From: Enoplolaimus lenunculus
Taxonomy: Eukaryota; Nematoda; Enoplea; Enoplida; Thoracostomopsidae
NCBI GenBank assembly: GCA_030248215.1
Contig: JASANG010001531.1
Location: forward strand, 62,001-126,000
DNA: 64,000 nucleotides
Reading direction: 5' to 3'
In this document: positions 43,101-55,052 of the stretch, piece by piece
Layout: every line of letters begins with the position of its first letter
Position numbering within the stretch: the stretch's first letter is position 1
Translations under genes and position numbers: made by a program
Notes under the pieces: model-generated
The model's input: the letters and a program-made list of their open reading frames with translations, nothing else
Told to the model about the DNA's origin: nothing
The model's database searches: none

Positions 43101-46100
43101 GGATGACAATGATACCGAAGTGAAGAAACAAGTATGTCGAGCGCTAACTTTGCTGTTGGATACGTACTTAGAAAAAATGGCTCCTCAACTACATAACATT
43201 GTCAAATATATGCTTATGAGAACACAGGTAGGTTACACAATATATATGTATATAATATACTAGTTTACTTATAGTTGTTTAGTTTATGGCCTCTCCCTCT
43301 TCATATTCTTTGTGTTTGGGGTGGAACGCAAGTGTAGGAGGGCAATCTTCCAGGTTTTTTCTAAGCTTTGCTGCTTTATTCGTTTTTAAGAATAAAGTTA
43401 CTACTGCTATACTCTCAAAACAGGTTTTAGATGTTGTGCGGCTACATGACTAGTTGCTGTGCTGTTTATATAGGCTATACATTTTTTGCTACAACGACGA
43501 TTTGGAATTTTGATTCTCTTTCCTCTGAAAAAGGTGGAGGAAGACTGTGTTTCCGAGCCAGCACACCAACGGTATTACTGCTTGCAAATGTGGTGTCTGT
43601 TGGAAAGGCAGCAAAGTTGAGAATGCCGGCCATTATCAAAATCGGTATAGAGATAGGGTAAATACCAGCCAGGTTAAATACCGGAGGAGATCAACGCAAT
43701 TTGCCGGATTCGGAGGTGAAGCTAAATTGGTAGTTAAAATAAGATTTTGTTGGCGCTTTTAGCTAATATCTGGCAAATGTTGAAATTTTTAGGATTACTT
43801 TTTAAGACATCACTGTAATTTATTCCTCCAAATTATACCAATAGAGCTCGATTTTCAGCTGGAACCGGCGGTTAATTTCCTGCCGAAGTCGGAGGCGGAC
43901 CTCCGTTTCTACCCAAGTAAATAGTAGATTGTGTTTGATTTTGTTATAATTTCATTTAGGATGCTGACGAAGCAGTCGCGCTTGAATCGTGTGAATTTTG
44001 GCTCGCTCTATCAGAACAACCGGCTGTTTGTCATGCGGCACTTCAAGAACATCTGTCAACGTTGATTCCAATTCTTGTCCGGTCGATGAAATATTCAGAG
44101 CTCGATATCATCCTGCTTAAAGTGATTACAATTTATAAAATGAAAACATTGTGATCTGTTGGTTTGCGAAATGAACACGTGTGGAAATGTAAACATGCTG
44201 AAATAAAATGCCATAGGATCATATGATATGAATTGTTGTCCGAAGTATTGGGATAGTAGTATTTTTGGTTTTGAGAATGATGTTAGTTTAAAGGAAATTG
44301 AGCAGTTTGCATTCCAGCAGCTGTTTAGTTTGTACAATCCTCCAATCAAAAACAGTTTGTATTCCAGTAGTTGTTTGGATGCCCCGAACAACAATTGTCG
44401 CTTGGGACGTCCCAGTCTCCAATTGGGGCAAATAGCTGTTCGGAACACCACATTATATACAATATATAGCGGTTCAACTGGGGTTTCCGGGTGCCGGAAT
44501 TCCTGCAAAAATTAAAGTCCTGTTCCTGCATTCTAAGATGCGAGAACTGGAAATTTTACGGTTTTGTGGTAAATTATTTATAAACGTCTGACTATTCGAA
44601 ACTTTGTCCTTAAAAAGTTGTTATTTCGAAAATGAGAGTTTTTGCGCAAAAAAGTTCAATACCTGTTCATATCCGGTTCCGGTTGTTAATTTGGTAAAAA
44701 CTGATGTCCGTATACGGTATATACCTACCGGTTGCCGGTTATTTACATTTGTGGTCCCAAAAACCATAAAACTAATCAGACTGCGATTAGCTTTCTGGGA
44801 AAGTAAAGTTGTTAAGCTTCTCAGTATAACTGAAATAGAATGAAAAATCCAAGCTAGCAATTAATTTAAATTCAGTAAACATAAACTGTTGCGACTGAAT
44901 TACTTTCAACAGTGCTCATATTAACTTGGGTCAGGTTCATTATGTGTATTGCAAAACAAAGCAAGTACCAAATTCTAGGGTAATTCGGACGAAGACGACG
45001 ACATGGTACCGGATCGACCGCAAGATATTAAGCCGCGCTTTCATAAAGCACATACGGTCACACAGCAACATACTGCCAGCATGACTGATGAAAATCAAGT
45101 ACGTAAACTTATTAGTCTCAGAGTTTCGCATAGCGTTTTATATTTTGCATTTGGAGCTCGAAAGGTGGATGTATGTCCGTCCGGTGAGAATCTCAGGAAC
45201 CGCTAAACTGATTTTTATAAACTTTTACTTGAATATTTACTATACTGGGGTGTTAACCCCGCATTCGCATTGATGTTTTAAAACTCAACGCCTTTACTAG
45301 CTACAGACAAATTTACCTAATTGGTTAAGCCTAAATTAGGATTTTTTTACATTGTTCTGAATTTGAAGTTTATAAGTCTGCAAAACAGATAAATTAATGC
45401 TAGCTAGTAATTAATTAGCATATGGGCCTAATTGGTTAAGCATAATTTAGGGAGGGCTTTTTAAGAAATCGGAACAGTTTCAGATTACGGAAATATAACA
45501 ATATAGTTGTTCGAAACAGTAATGTAGGAGCATTTGGTAAGTTGTTGCAGTTAGGCAGCAGTTTTTAAATAATAAAATTTCAGAACGAGGAAGATGCACT
45601 TATTGATGCTGATGAGGAGGAATCGGACGCAGTTGATTTTGACGAGCCTCCGTCTGAATGGAATTTGAGTACGGTTATTTTACGCTTTGTGCTATGTGAA
45701 GGTTTTACGTTTTGTTTCACTGGAGCACTAATTTTGATGTTTTGCGTTTTTAAGTATGCGTTTAGATCTGAATGGCGGCTCCATGGTAATTTTAGGGTAA
45801 TTGCACTATGCCTAAATCGAACATCTTAGTCTCCCTGTCTATCGGTGGACAGGCTTCCATAATTAAAATTGGCCGAATATTGCGAATGTTGCACCTATTC
45901 ATTTGATAGAAACGCTACAGCGAAATTGGCGTTTTTGCTTTTGAAAGGAAAAAATAATTATGTGTTTGTCTTCAACCTTGCTTCTACCCGTGGGTAGTCT
46001 TGAAAATGCAAAAATCAATTGATTGATGTATAAAGAAAGATGTTGGTTATAATTTGAGCTTTTTACATGTTTAGGGAAGTGCTCAGCGGCGTCCCTTGAC

Positions 46101-49100
46101 GTCTTGTCAAATATTTTTCATGACGAAATTCTGCCGACTCTGCTGCCAATTTTAAAAGAAACTTTGTTTCACGAACAGTGGGATATCAAAGAATCGGGCA
46201 TACTGGCACTAGGTGCCATTGCTGAAGGTAAGTGTGTGTGTTGAACCATGTCCGTACTTCTAACAACTAAAATGTCAGCGACTTGTTAGCTGAAACGGTG
46301 CAATACCGCAGAAACAGTTTATTTTTCTCTTTGAAACGACTATTTGGGTTTAATGATTGATAAGATATGATCAAAAAATATAAATTATTATCATGATTTT
46401 ATTTTTAAATTAAATTTGTTTCGTTATCGTTCATATGTTTAGGTTGCAAATCTGGCATGACGCCTCATTTGCCAGAGTTAACACCATATTTGATTAGTTG
46501 TTTATGTGATCGTAAAGCCCTCGTTCGCTCAATAACCTGTTGGACGCTGTCGCGTTACAGTCATTGGGTAGTTTCGCAGCCGCACGAACTGTATTTTCAA
46601 CCACTTATGATTCAGGTAAGTCATTGTTAATTTTTTAATATTTTCAAGGTTCCTGTATGGCTTAAAGAGTTTGTATGGTTCATATGATGGTCTGTGGATG
46701 TTTCTGAATTCGTATGCCAGTTTATTCCGTCGGTTACTGCTGTATCAGCAGGTATCAAGTCCGCAAAATACAGACTGGCTAAAGAGTAACATAACTAATA
46801 AACGACAAGATAGGATCACCGAGAATTTCGTTAAACTACGGGCAACAGATTATAATGTGTATGTTAGACATGGGTTAACTCAACCTTAATATTTTATTGT
46901 AAACAACGCATAAGTTTGGGTTTCAGTTACTGCAACGTGTTCTTGATTCGAACAAACGTGTACAGGAAGCCGCTTGTTCTGCTTTCGCTACACTCGAAGA
47001 AGAAGCATGTATGGAGCTAGTGCCGTATTTACCTGTGATATTGGAGACGCTGGTTTCCGCGTTTGGCAAATATCAGGTATGTTGTTCTCAATCTATCAAT
47101 ACCAGAACCCTTATTTGTAACTTGTTAAATTTTAACACGTGTTATTTGGTTACAAATCACTTTGTTCGCAGTAGCGAAACAAAAACAAAACTTTGGTTCC
47201 TCCGGTTGTTGTTGCTTTGATATCATAAATTTTAAAGAAAGCAAATTTTCGTCCTCTACTGTTTGTATTTCAGGCGAAGAATTTGCTTATTTTGTACGAC
47301 GCAGTTGGTACTTTGGCGGATTCAGTTGGACAGTGTTTGAATAAACCGGTAAAATTCTGTTTGTAATATCAGTGAATATGTTGCTGTGCTTTTATGCTTA
47401 AACCATTGATGAGTCTTATAATTGGTTGTGATATAGCTTTAGTCAAATGCGTGGTAGTTTGTATAGTTATTGCTGATCCGGTATACGCGGTCGCCTAGCA
47501 AATCTGAACGAGGATTGTCTCGTATTTTATCCCCTCTTCTGGTCGAAACAAGTATTCTTTAACTCACTGAGATACTCCACATTGATTTGCTTGGTTTGCA
47601 CCAGGGTGCTACCGGAATTACAGCTTACCGGAATCGGAATTTGAAAAAATCACCGGAAACCGAACCGGAAAACGAAAAATACATACCACCGACAAATTCA
47701 ATTCAATTTTTCTTTTTTGTAATATTATTGGTGAAATAACCATTAGTTGGAGATAGGTATTCACTTTATCTGCTGTATTTTAGATTTTTATTATCCACGG
47801 AACCGCAATCTACATTCGACGGTTTATTATCGGCGATTATCAAAGTTTATATACTATACGAATGAAATTACTTCATTTTTCTCGTCATTTTTAGTAAAAT
47901 GTCTTAATTTCCACCGACCAAAATTTAATACCGGAATTTTTAATTTCGGTAAAAATTTACCGGAACGGGAAGAGTAAATATTGACGAAACCGAAATTCCG
48001 GTTGCACCCTAGTTTGCACGAAATTGTTTTGCTTTTTTTCTTTAGGAGTACATTCAAATGTTGATGCCTCCGCTGATCGAAAAATGGAACAGCCTTAACG
48101 ACGACGACAAGGATTTGTTTCCACTCTTAGAGGTATGGTTGTTATGTAATTTAGCAAATTCTGAGCTACTCTGTCCGCTCAAAATGCAATACTTTGTTAT
48201 TTCAGAAATTAACTCGAGTTACGTTTAAGTCCTGTTCATGATAAAAAGATAATTCGTATAATTTGTTTTGTTTAACTGGGCCTCGGGAAACAGGAAGGAG
48301 TAGTCTCGGTTAAAAACCGAGACTGAGAGGTCTCAGTTAATTTTTAGTAATCACTGAAAAAAATTAAAATTTTCAAAATAAGCTATTTTTGATGGGTTTT
48401 TCGTAGTTTTTCGTGTTCTTCACAGTGTTTTATGTTTATTTAGAATATCTGCTCATGTTTATTTCGTAACTATGAAAATTTATAAATTCCGAGCGAAATT
48501 GTTCCATCGGGCAGCACTTCAACAATACAGCGAAGCGATACGTTTGCTGAATCCTCGACTTCTGGTCTCAGTTCCAAACGGCCGACACTCAAATTGGTGT
48601 TAACGTTCATTTAATGGATATATCACATTTTTTATTTCAGTGTTTATCGAGTGTCGCTACTGCACTTCAGTTAGGGTTTCTTCCGTATTGTGATCCGGTG
48701 TTCAAGCGATGTGTTACTCTTGTTGAACAAACACTTAACCATGATATGGTACGTTTGCATTTATTTACATAAGAACAACCAATGTAAAATTAGTTCTGCA
48801 GTGCTTTATTACGGTTATATATGGAAGTATTTTTAGTGCGGTAAAGGTATTTTGGTGCAAATGACGTACGCTGTTCTACGATTACGTATGTATATATTGT
48901 GAGAAACAAATTGGGTTTTTTAAAAATAGATGCACATTGTGATTTTTTGACGCGTTGGAAGTACCTGTTTTTGAGGCAGTAAAAGCATTGTTTGCGCAGG
49001 AGTTGGCGCAAGTTGCAAAAATTAAAGAAAAAACCACAATAATACTGATCAAGTGGAGCGGAAATATGTCGAACGGGCCGCTTGAAACGGGAGGTAAATC

Positions 49101-52100
49101 GAGTCTGGGGGATTTGGCGGAGTGGGAACTATCCCCGCCTCCACTAGCGAAATCCAGACAAACGGGTTGAAACATTTCTGGAGTAATATCCCGGTCTTTT
49201 CAGTCGCAGATATGTAGCGCACATTTGATAGTATTATTCCCATTGTAAGCTTATGTTTTGCCGCGTCTGCAACAAAAATCTAAGGGAACCGAAATTTCTT
49301 CAACAACCAGTTTATTTTTTGTTTCATTTCAGGCTGCGCAGACAAATCCTGAACAGTTTGAGCCGCCGGACAAAGATTTCATGATTATCGCGTTAGATCT
49401 GTTATCGGGTCTTGCGGAAGGACTAGGAAATCATATACGAGGGTTGGTCGAGGAAAGCAATTTGATGCTGCTGTTGTACCAGTGTTCTCAGGTTAGAATA
49501 CGGTTGTTGGCTATAAAAGGGCTTTTGATCGAAGATTATGTAAATTTCTTTGATGCATGAGCAATGATTTAGCAATTATTTGTAACGTTTTGTTTTCAAC
49601 GATGTGTCTTGCTAACGAAAAGAGCATTTTCGGCGAATATAGATGAGATTGCTGTAGGATCAAATGGCGGAAGTGAGACAGAGTTCGTTTGCGTTGCTGG
49701 GAGATTTGACGAAAGCTGCTTTTGATCACGTCAAACCTCACATACGTAAGTGAAAGTTTTATTTTTTGTTATATAGGACTTGTGGTTAAAGATTTTGAGA
49801 AACATACCACATACTTGAAAATTGTTAATTTTGGAAAACGTTTAAAAACCACCATATAATTCATGCTGCAGCTGAATCGTAATCAGGAGAGTGTGACGGC
49901 TGAATATTGAACTAAGTGGACAAGCAATTTTTAAATGGTGCTAAGTTTCGTTATTTTAATAGCTCAAGTAGCCAGTCGCAATCGTATACATTTGTATGTT
50001 TTTTGTCTTTTGATCTTTTGTTTACACTATGTTTTACTTTTTACGGTAAGCAAGTTTATAGATCATTAATTTTAGGCTCTTTTATGCCAATTCTATGGAG
50101 TAATTTGAATCCAGATTTGATTTCTGTGTGCAATAACTCAATTTGGACGATTGGTGAAATTGCGATCAAAATTGGTTTGCTAATAGTTTACTTATATGAC
50201 TAAAACATTTGTGTAAACTTTAAACCAAATTGTTGTCGTTTTCATCACAAACCTTATGTTCTTAGAATATTAGTCAGCAAGTGCTATATCATTAAATTCA
50301 ATGAGTCTGATCGTAGTTGTTTATATTTACTTTACATGTTTTGATATTATTTGAATTGGTTGTAGATAACCGACTGACATTCTTCTTCACGCAAAATGGT
50401 GATACGGAGCAGCAATCCCATTCAATTTAAAAATCATACCAATTGCAACAATAAGTTATGCTAACCGTAGTGTTTATATAATATACTTTACATCTTCCTT
50501 TTTTAATTTAATTGTTGGAATTGGTATGATTTTGAATTGATTACGGTTGCTGCTCCGTGCACCATATTGTTGAACATGTCTGTCGGTTACCTGCAACCAG
50601 AATAAATTTTGATGCTATCCTAGAAGTTATATGTATTTTAGGTCCAGAAATGAAAGAGTACATTCCACAGATTTTGCACCATTTAGTTGAGATTATAAAT
50701 CTTGATCGTACACCGAAAACGCTGCTCGAAAATACAGGTTCGTTTACTACAATTGACCTTTTGTCTTTTAACACCCTTTCTCATCAGCAATAAGATGTTA
50801 ATCCAATTTTTATAGAAGGTAAGTTTGATTTACAATTGCCGTTGTAATGGTGGTTATAATTTTATTTGTATGAGTGCCAAGGTGCAAACGGAATTATAAT
50901 TTACCGGAACCGGAAAATGAAAAATACATGTCACCGAAAAATTCATTTTAATTTTCTTTTTTGCAATATTATTGGGTGAAGTAACCCTAGTTCGAGATAT
51001 GAATTATCTTTATCTGCTGTATCTTAGATTTTCATAATGGACGGAAGCGAAATCTGCCTTCGATAATTTATTTTCGGCATTGTCAACGTTTATATACTAT
51101 ACTAATGAAAATCTATTTAATTTTTATCGTCATTTTTTGTAAAATCTCTAAATTTCCACCTACCAAATTTTTATGCCGGAATTTTAATTTAGGTAAAAAT
51201 TTACCGGAACCGTAAGGTGACAAAATGCAAGAATCGGAACCGGAATTCTGGTTGCACCCTGATGGATGCATGTCTGCGTGACCGTTCATTTTCTACACTT
51301 GATCTGATATCAGCTGCTGGTAGGATAAGATTCAATGTATTCCAGTGTGTTTTATAGAGATTTGCAATTTGACAAAATTTATTCACTATCCCGTGTTTTG
51401 TTCTAGCGATTACTATTGGTCGGTTAGGATTGCATTGTGCTGACGAAGTTGCTCCATGCCTTCAAATGTTCATCAAACCATGGTAAATTTCAAATTAGTT
51501 ATGTTTTAGAGCTCGCTGTTAACAGCAGACCATTGGCTTGTGTGTTCTTTTTGGTTAGTTTTACCAGCAGTGTCAGAAATAGTTATTAGCACTACTTTAG
51601 CAAATAGTAATTTTCAAATTAGTTTGCTTTTCGTTTTGTTATAAAGTTTTAACTTTTATTCTTTTACGATTATTGCTGACTGGTGATTCACTTTACAATA
51701 TTGTGGTATTCGTGAATCGTTATAGGATCCAGTTATAAGAGTAAATAAGTACAAATCAGAATTTTATAATAGTTGTTCGACTCCATTTTGCAGACTTTAC
51801 CTACAGTTATTGTTAATTCTTTTACCAGGTGTACTTCCTTACGCAACATTCGTGATAACCAAGAAAAAGACTCTGCATTTGTAGGCATTTGCCTTCTTAT
51901 TGATCGAAATCCGGCCGGCGTTATACCAGATTTCATATTTCTGTGCGATGCAATTGCATCATGGAATCAACCAAGGGCAGAATTGAAGGAAATGTTCGCC
52001 AGAGTAAGTAGATTTGTAGCTCGTTGCAAAGCTAAAAGAACTCAATATTTATAGCTTTTCCTAGCTAGGTAAGGTGAATTTTCAGGGTAATGTTTTCAGG

Positions 52101-52341
52101 AAAGATCTAAAAGTATTTACTGAGTGAGCCAGAAAAATTTCTTTGTCTTCACAACGCCATTGAACGAAAACATTCGGAAGTTGTATGTCAGGTGGTGGTT
52201 TTGCAAATCATATTGGATTTATTGGTTTGATAGATTCTACACGCATTCCGTGATAACGTTGGCAAAGAAAATTGGGATCAATTTACGTCACAGTTTCCAC
52301 CATCGCTCAAAGAACGATTGTTTCAACAGTACGGCATTTGA
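40112..52341 (+). CDS. TNPO1: Transportin-1 (karyopherin beta-2)
   Basis: Complete 22-exon gene: 40112-40282, 40548-40623, 41529-41785, 42046-42209, 42480-42561, 43084-43227, 43960-44121, 44979-45098, 45584-45668, 46075-46227, 46443-46615, 46927-47076, 47274-47348, 48046-48132, 48641-48748, 49333-49491, 49658-49745, 50076-50174, 50642-50737, 51407-51482, 51829-52003, 52234-52341. Every junction is GT-AG and in phase; total 2808 nt, 935 residues plus TGA (human ~898). It is the HEAT-repeat importin that carries PY-NLS cargo such as hnRNP proteins through the nuclear pore and releases it on RanGTP. Family blocks seen: [33 protein letters not shown], the acidic H8 loop (exons 8-9, DEDDD and [14 protein letters not shown] around [14 protein letters not shown]), [76 protein letters not shown]. 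Unusual: a Gln-rich N-terminal extension and a ~15-residue Ser/Ala insert in exon 4. Confidence 0.97.
40645..40890 (-). repeat. TAGGGATGTGCCGAT-family copy in transportin intron 2
   Basis: Contains TTTCGGCATTGGCATTTAC near the start and GGAGTCGGCATCGGCATTGG near the end, closing with CAGCACATCCCTGG, the inverse of the family terminus. The left end is worn. Confidence 0.55.
47602..48011. mobile_element. hAT-type MITE, GGTGCAACCGGAATT family, copy 3, in transportin intron 13
   Basis: Starts CAGGGTGCTACCGGAATTAC and ends ATTCCGGTTGCACCCTA, flanked by perfect GTTTGCAC (47594-47601 and 48012-48019). It fills most of the 697 bp intron and its right end is only about 26 bp from the next exon's acceptor, so it forms part of the intron's 3' region. 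Confidence 0.88.
48296..48595. repeat. GAGCGGTTTCGGTT-family MITE, worn copy in transportin intron 14
   Basis: GTAGTCTCGGTTAAAAACCGAGAC at the left and CGACTTCTGGTCTCAGTTCC at the right match the subterminal parts of the elements at 36008 and 36833. The termini are worn and no target repeat was seen. Confidence 0.5.
50391..50572. mobile_element. Foldback (long hairpin) element in transportin intron 18
   Basis: Left 50391-50450 and right 50510-50572 are near-perfect inverses, sharing CGGAGCAGCAA/TTGCTGCTCCG and AATCATACCAATTGCAACAA/TTGTTGGAATTGGTATGATT. The loop is about 60 bp. In the pre-mRNA this would form a hairpin with a ~55 bp stem, ending ~70 bp before exon 19. Confidence 0.75.
50878..51261. 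mobile_element. hAT-type MITE, GGTGCAACCGGAATT family, copy 4, in transportin intron 19
   Basis: Starts CAAGGTGCAAACGGAATTAT and ends GAATTCTGGTTGCACCCTG. The flanks ATGAGTGC and ATGGATGC match at 6 of 8 bases. It is more diverged than copies 1-3, so it is an older insertion. Confidence 0.75.
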
Positions 52342-53285
52342 AACACAAAGAACTTCTCAAGATTATCTTATTCGGGTACAACAGTATTTTGACCTCACCA
52401 AAACTCTTTGTCGATATTTTGTCCAATAGAATTGTTTTGGGTACTGACTGGGTTAGTGGATAAGAAAGTCATACTGGCTGCGGCGGTTGAAAAGTTTGTT
52501 CTAATAGAAATCGCGAAATTCGTTTTGTGTTTATGTGTGTAGCATTCTTGAAACTTACCTGAATGAAGATATTGAAAAACTAATACTATAAGTATGTAAG
52601 GCATACAAGTTATACCCATTAAATTATTGTTTGTGACTTGAGAGTGTAGTACAAAATATCTGCGTGCTGCTAGAAATTTGTTTGCAAGCAGACGTTTGTT
52701 AGCGACTGTTGTCAGTTCGCGAGTTAACGGTGCTACAGTAGAAAGCCATAGGAAGTTATCAAAATCTGAAAACAACCTACAGAATCCTTACTACTAACGG
52801 GATGCACAGTGCTCCACAAAATATCGGAATTTATTTACGGGGTAGCTAATTTAACCGACTACTAACAAATTATTGACTTTCTATAATATCAGCTTGGTTG
52901 AGCAAACGCTGAAGACTAATAGCTTCCTAACGGGGGTCATAGCCAGAGAGCCGAAGTGAGCTCAACCTCTTCCAGAAAAGGCAGCGTCTTTCAGAAAAAG
53001 TTGAGCCTCGCAGGCAGGTTATCTGAAATCTTTGCGTGTCTCGCCTGAAACTTTTACACCTCCCCCTCAGCATGCTGAGCTTTCTACCGGTCTGTTTCAA
53101 ATAAAATTTCGAAAATTTGTGCGCTTGCACTTGTGTTTTACAACTTGTTGTATAATTTTTTGAATATAAACAAAGTTACTGATGTCGTTTTGTTGTTTTT
53201 ACCTGTTTTGTTTTATATCTAAAAGTTAATAAAATCTAATAAAACTGGTTTTTTCTGCTTATTGCTACAACACTGACTAGTGCGT
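52342..53285 (+). other. Transportin 3' flank
   Basis: No further exons recognised. Candidate AATAAA poly(A) signals occur at 53100-53105 and near 53229; neither can be assigned without transcript data. A pyrimidine-rich/purine-rich patch at 52930-53080 has higher GC than its surroundings. Confidence 0.35.
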
Positions 53286-53292
53286 ATATAAT

Positions 53293-53686
53293 TAGGGATG
53301 TGCCGATACCAAAATTTTTTGCCGATGCCGATTTATATTTTGAAAATATGCCTATTCCAATTTTAATACACGACGCTTAAAGAACAGATAGGCTGCAATA
53401 TTACATCATTGTAATACGAATTCTTAAACCCCAACAGCCATAAAAGATTATAATTTTATGAGATCGGTTCATTGCATTTAATTTTTCAAAGGCAAACGCA
53501 ATAGAAATAACAGTTTTCAGGTGATACTCAGTGACATACGTACGCCAAGTGAAATTGATATCATTCAAACTCACTGTTAATATTATGCAGAAAGTATCGG
53601 CAAAGAATTGGTTATTTTTTCAGTGCAGGTGCCGATACTCATAAAGCGCCAAATATTGCCGATGCCTCTTAATCGGCACATCACTA
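53293..53686. mobile_element. hAT-type MITE, TAGGGATGTGCCGAT family, complete
   Basis: Starts TAGGGATGTGCCGATACC and ends ATCGGCACATCACTA, flanked by perfect 8 bp TATATAAT (53285-53292 and 53687-53694). The subterminal regions carry GCCGATGCCGAT units. 394 bp, no coding capacity. Confidence 0.82.
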
Positions 53687-54566
53687 TATATAATGTTCGA
53701 GCTTTTTGTGTTGCAGATATCATGTTCGTAGCCAGGATTCCATTTCGGGCAGGCGTACCGTCATTTTTACACTCTAGAATTCAGCTTTACTGTTTGTAAG
53801 CCTGTAAAGTCGCATTTTCTCGTCTACAGAAATTTTGAGGAGTTATATTTCATCTCATTTCTTGCCTTTTTCATACCCTAGCAGGTATGCAAATAAGGCA
53901 CATACCTATCGTTGCTACTGCGGAACCATACATATTCGTACGTGATAAACTTACCATTGTTTCGTGTGACTAATTACATTAGCCATTTATCTGAGTTTAA
54001 TATTGATTGACATGCTGTGGTATAGATAGGATTAAGATTTGACTTACAATTAAATTTAAATTTTATTAATAATGCGTATACAGGATTTAAATAATCGATT
54101 TTTTATTTTATATACAGGTACTGAGAACGAATATTACAGTTATTGCAGAAAACGGATTCAGCATTGAAATAGTTTTAGTTTATTGAACACGAACTTAAGT
54201 ATTTCTCCCCAACTTAAATCTTTCTTAGCAGATACTTTTCTAGTGCAGGGTTTATTGCAAAGGTACTAAACAAATGTTAAAATGTCGTTTCTATCATTTC
54301 GTCTTTCATATATACTGATTTTTCAGAAATGTCAGAATTGTGTCTCCGTGAAATTTATGGTTTTCCATGTAATGAAATAAGTTGGCTGCTGGGAAATCAG
54401 AAAATGAAAGCCGAATTATTATGTAGCAGTTGTGGCAGTAATAGTTTGTGTAGTCCTAAATCAGCGTTGCTCTGTTGTGTAATCAAGTTCGAATATTTTT
54501 TGAATTTTGCGGTTTGTATTGCATACCTTTTGTGTGTTATTTTCAAAATATTTTGCTGTTATTATT

Positions 54567-54979
54567 TAGGGACCTGTCGATATCAAGATTTTTACCGATG
54601 CCTATACCGATGCCGATTGTTATTTTGAAATCTTGACGATGCTGAATGCAAATTATTTACACCATGCTTAATAAACAGATAGGATACTATATTTCAGCAT
54701 TATATGAAATCTTAAACCTGTCCATCATAAATGATTAAAATTTTATAAGAACGGTTCGTTTCAGTTAATTTTTTCAGACACAAACGCAAGAGAGATGACA
54801 GTTTCCATGACCAGACACGCTGATATGCACCCAGAAATGAAATTGATAGCATTCCAACTGACTGTTATATGCAAAAAGTATCGGCAAAGAATCAGCAATT
54901 TTTTCCAGTGCCGATTTCGATGCTCACGAAAAGTGCCGATTATTACTAATGTTAGCGCCAATTAGTCGGCACTCCCCTA
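54567..54979. mobile_element. hAT-type MITE, TAGGGATGTGCCGAT family, copy next to an ATT microsatellite
   Basis: Starts TAGGGACCTGTCGATATC and ends AGTCGGCACTCCCCTA. The flanks TTATTATT (54559-54566) and TTATTACT (54980-54987) match at 7 of 8 bases. Subterminal CCGATGCC units as in the copy at 53293. Confidence 0.75.
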
Positions 54980-54995
54980 TTATTACTATTATTAC

Positions 54996-55052
<57 letters not shown>
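54980..55052 (+). repeat. ATT microsatellite
   Basis: About 24 ATT units, slightly interrupted at the left. It begins at the target-site duplication of the neighbouring MITE. It explains the poly-isoleucine frames on both strands. Confidence 0.95.
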
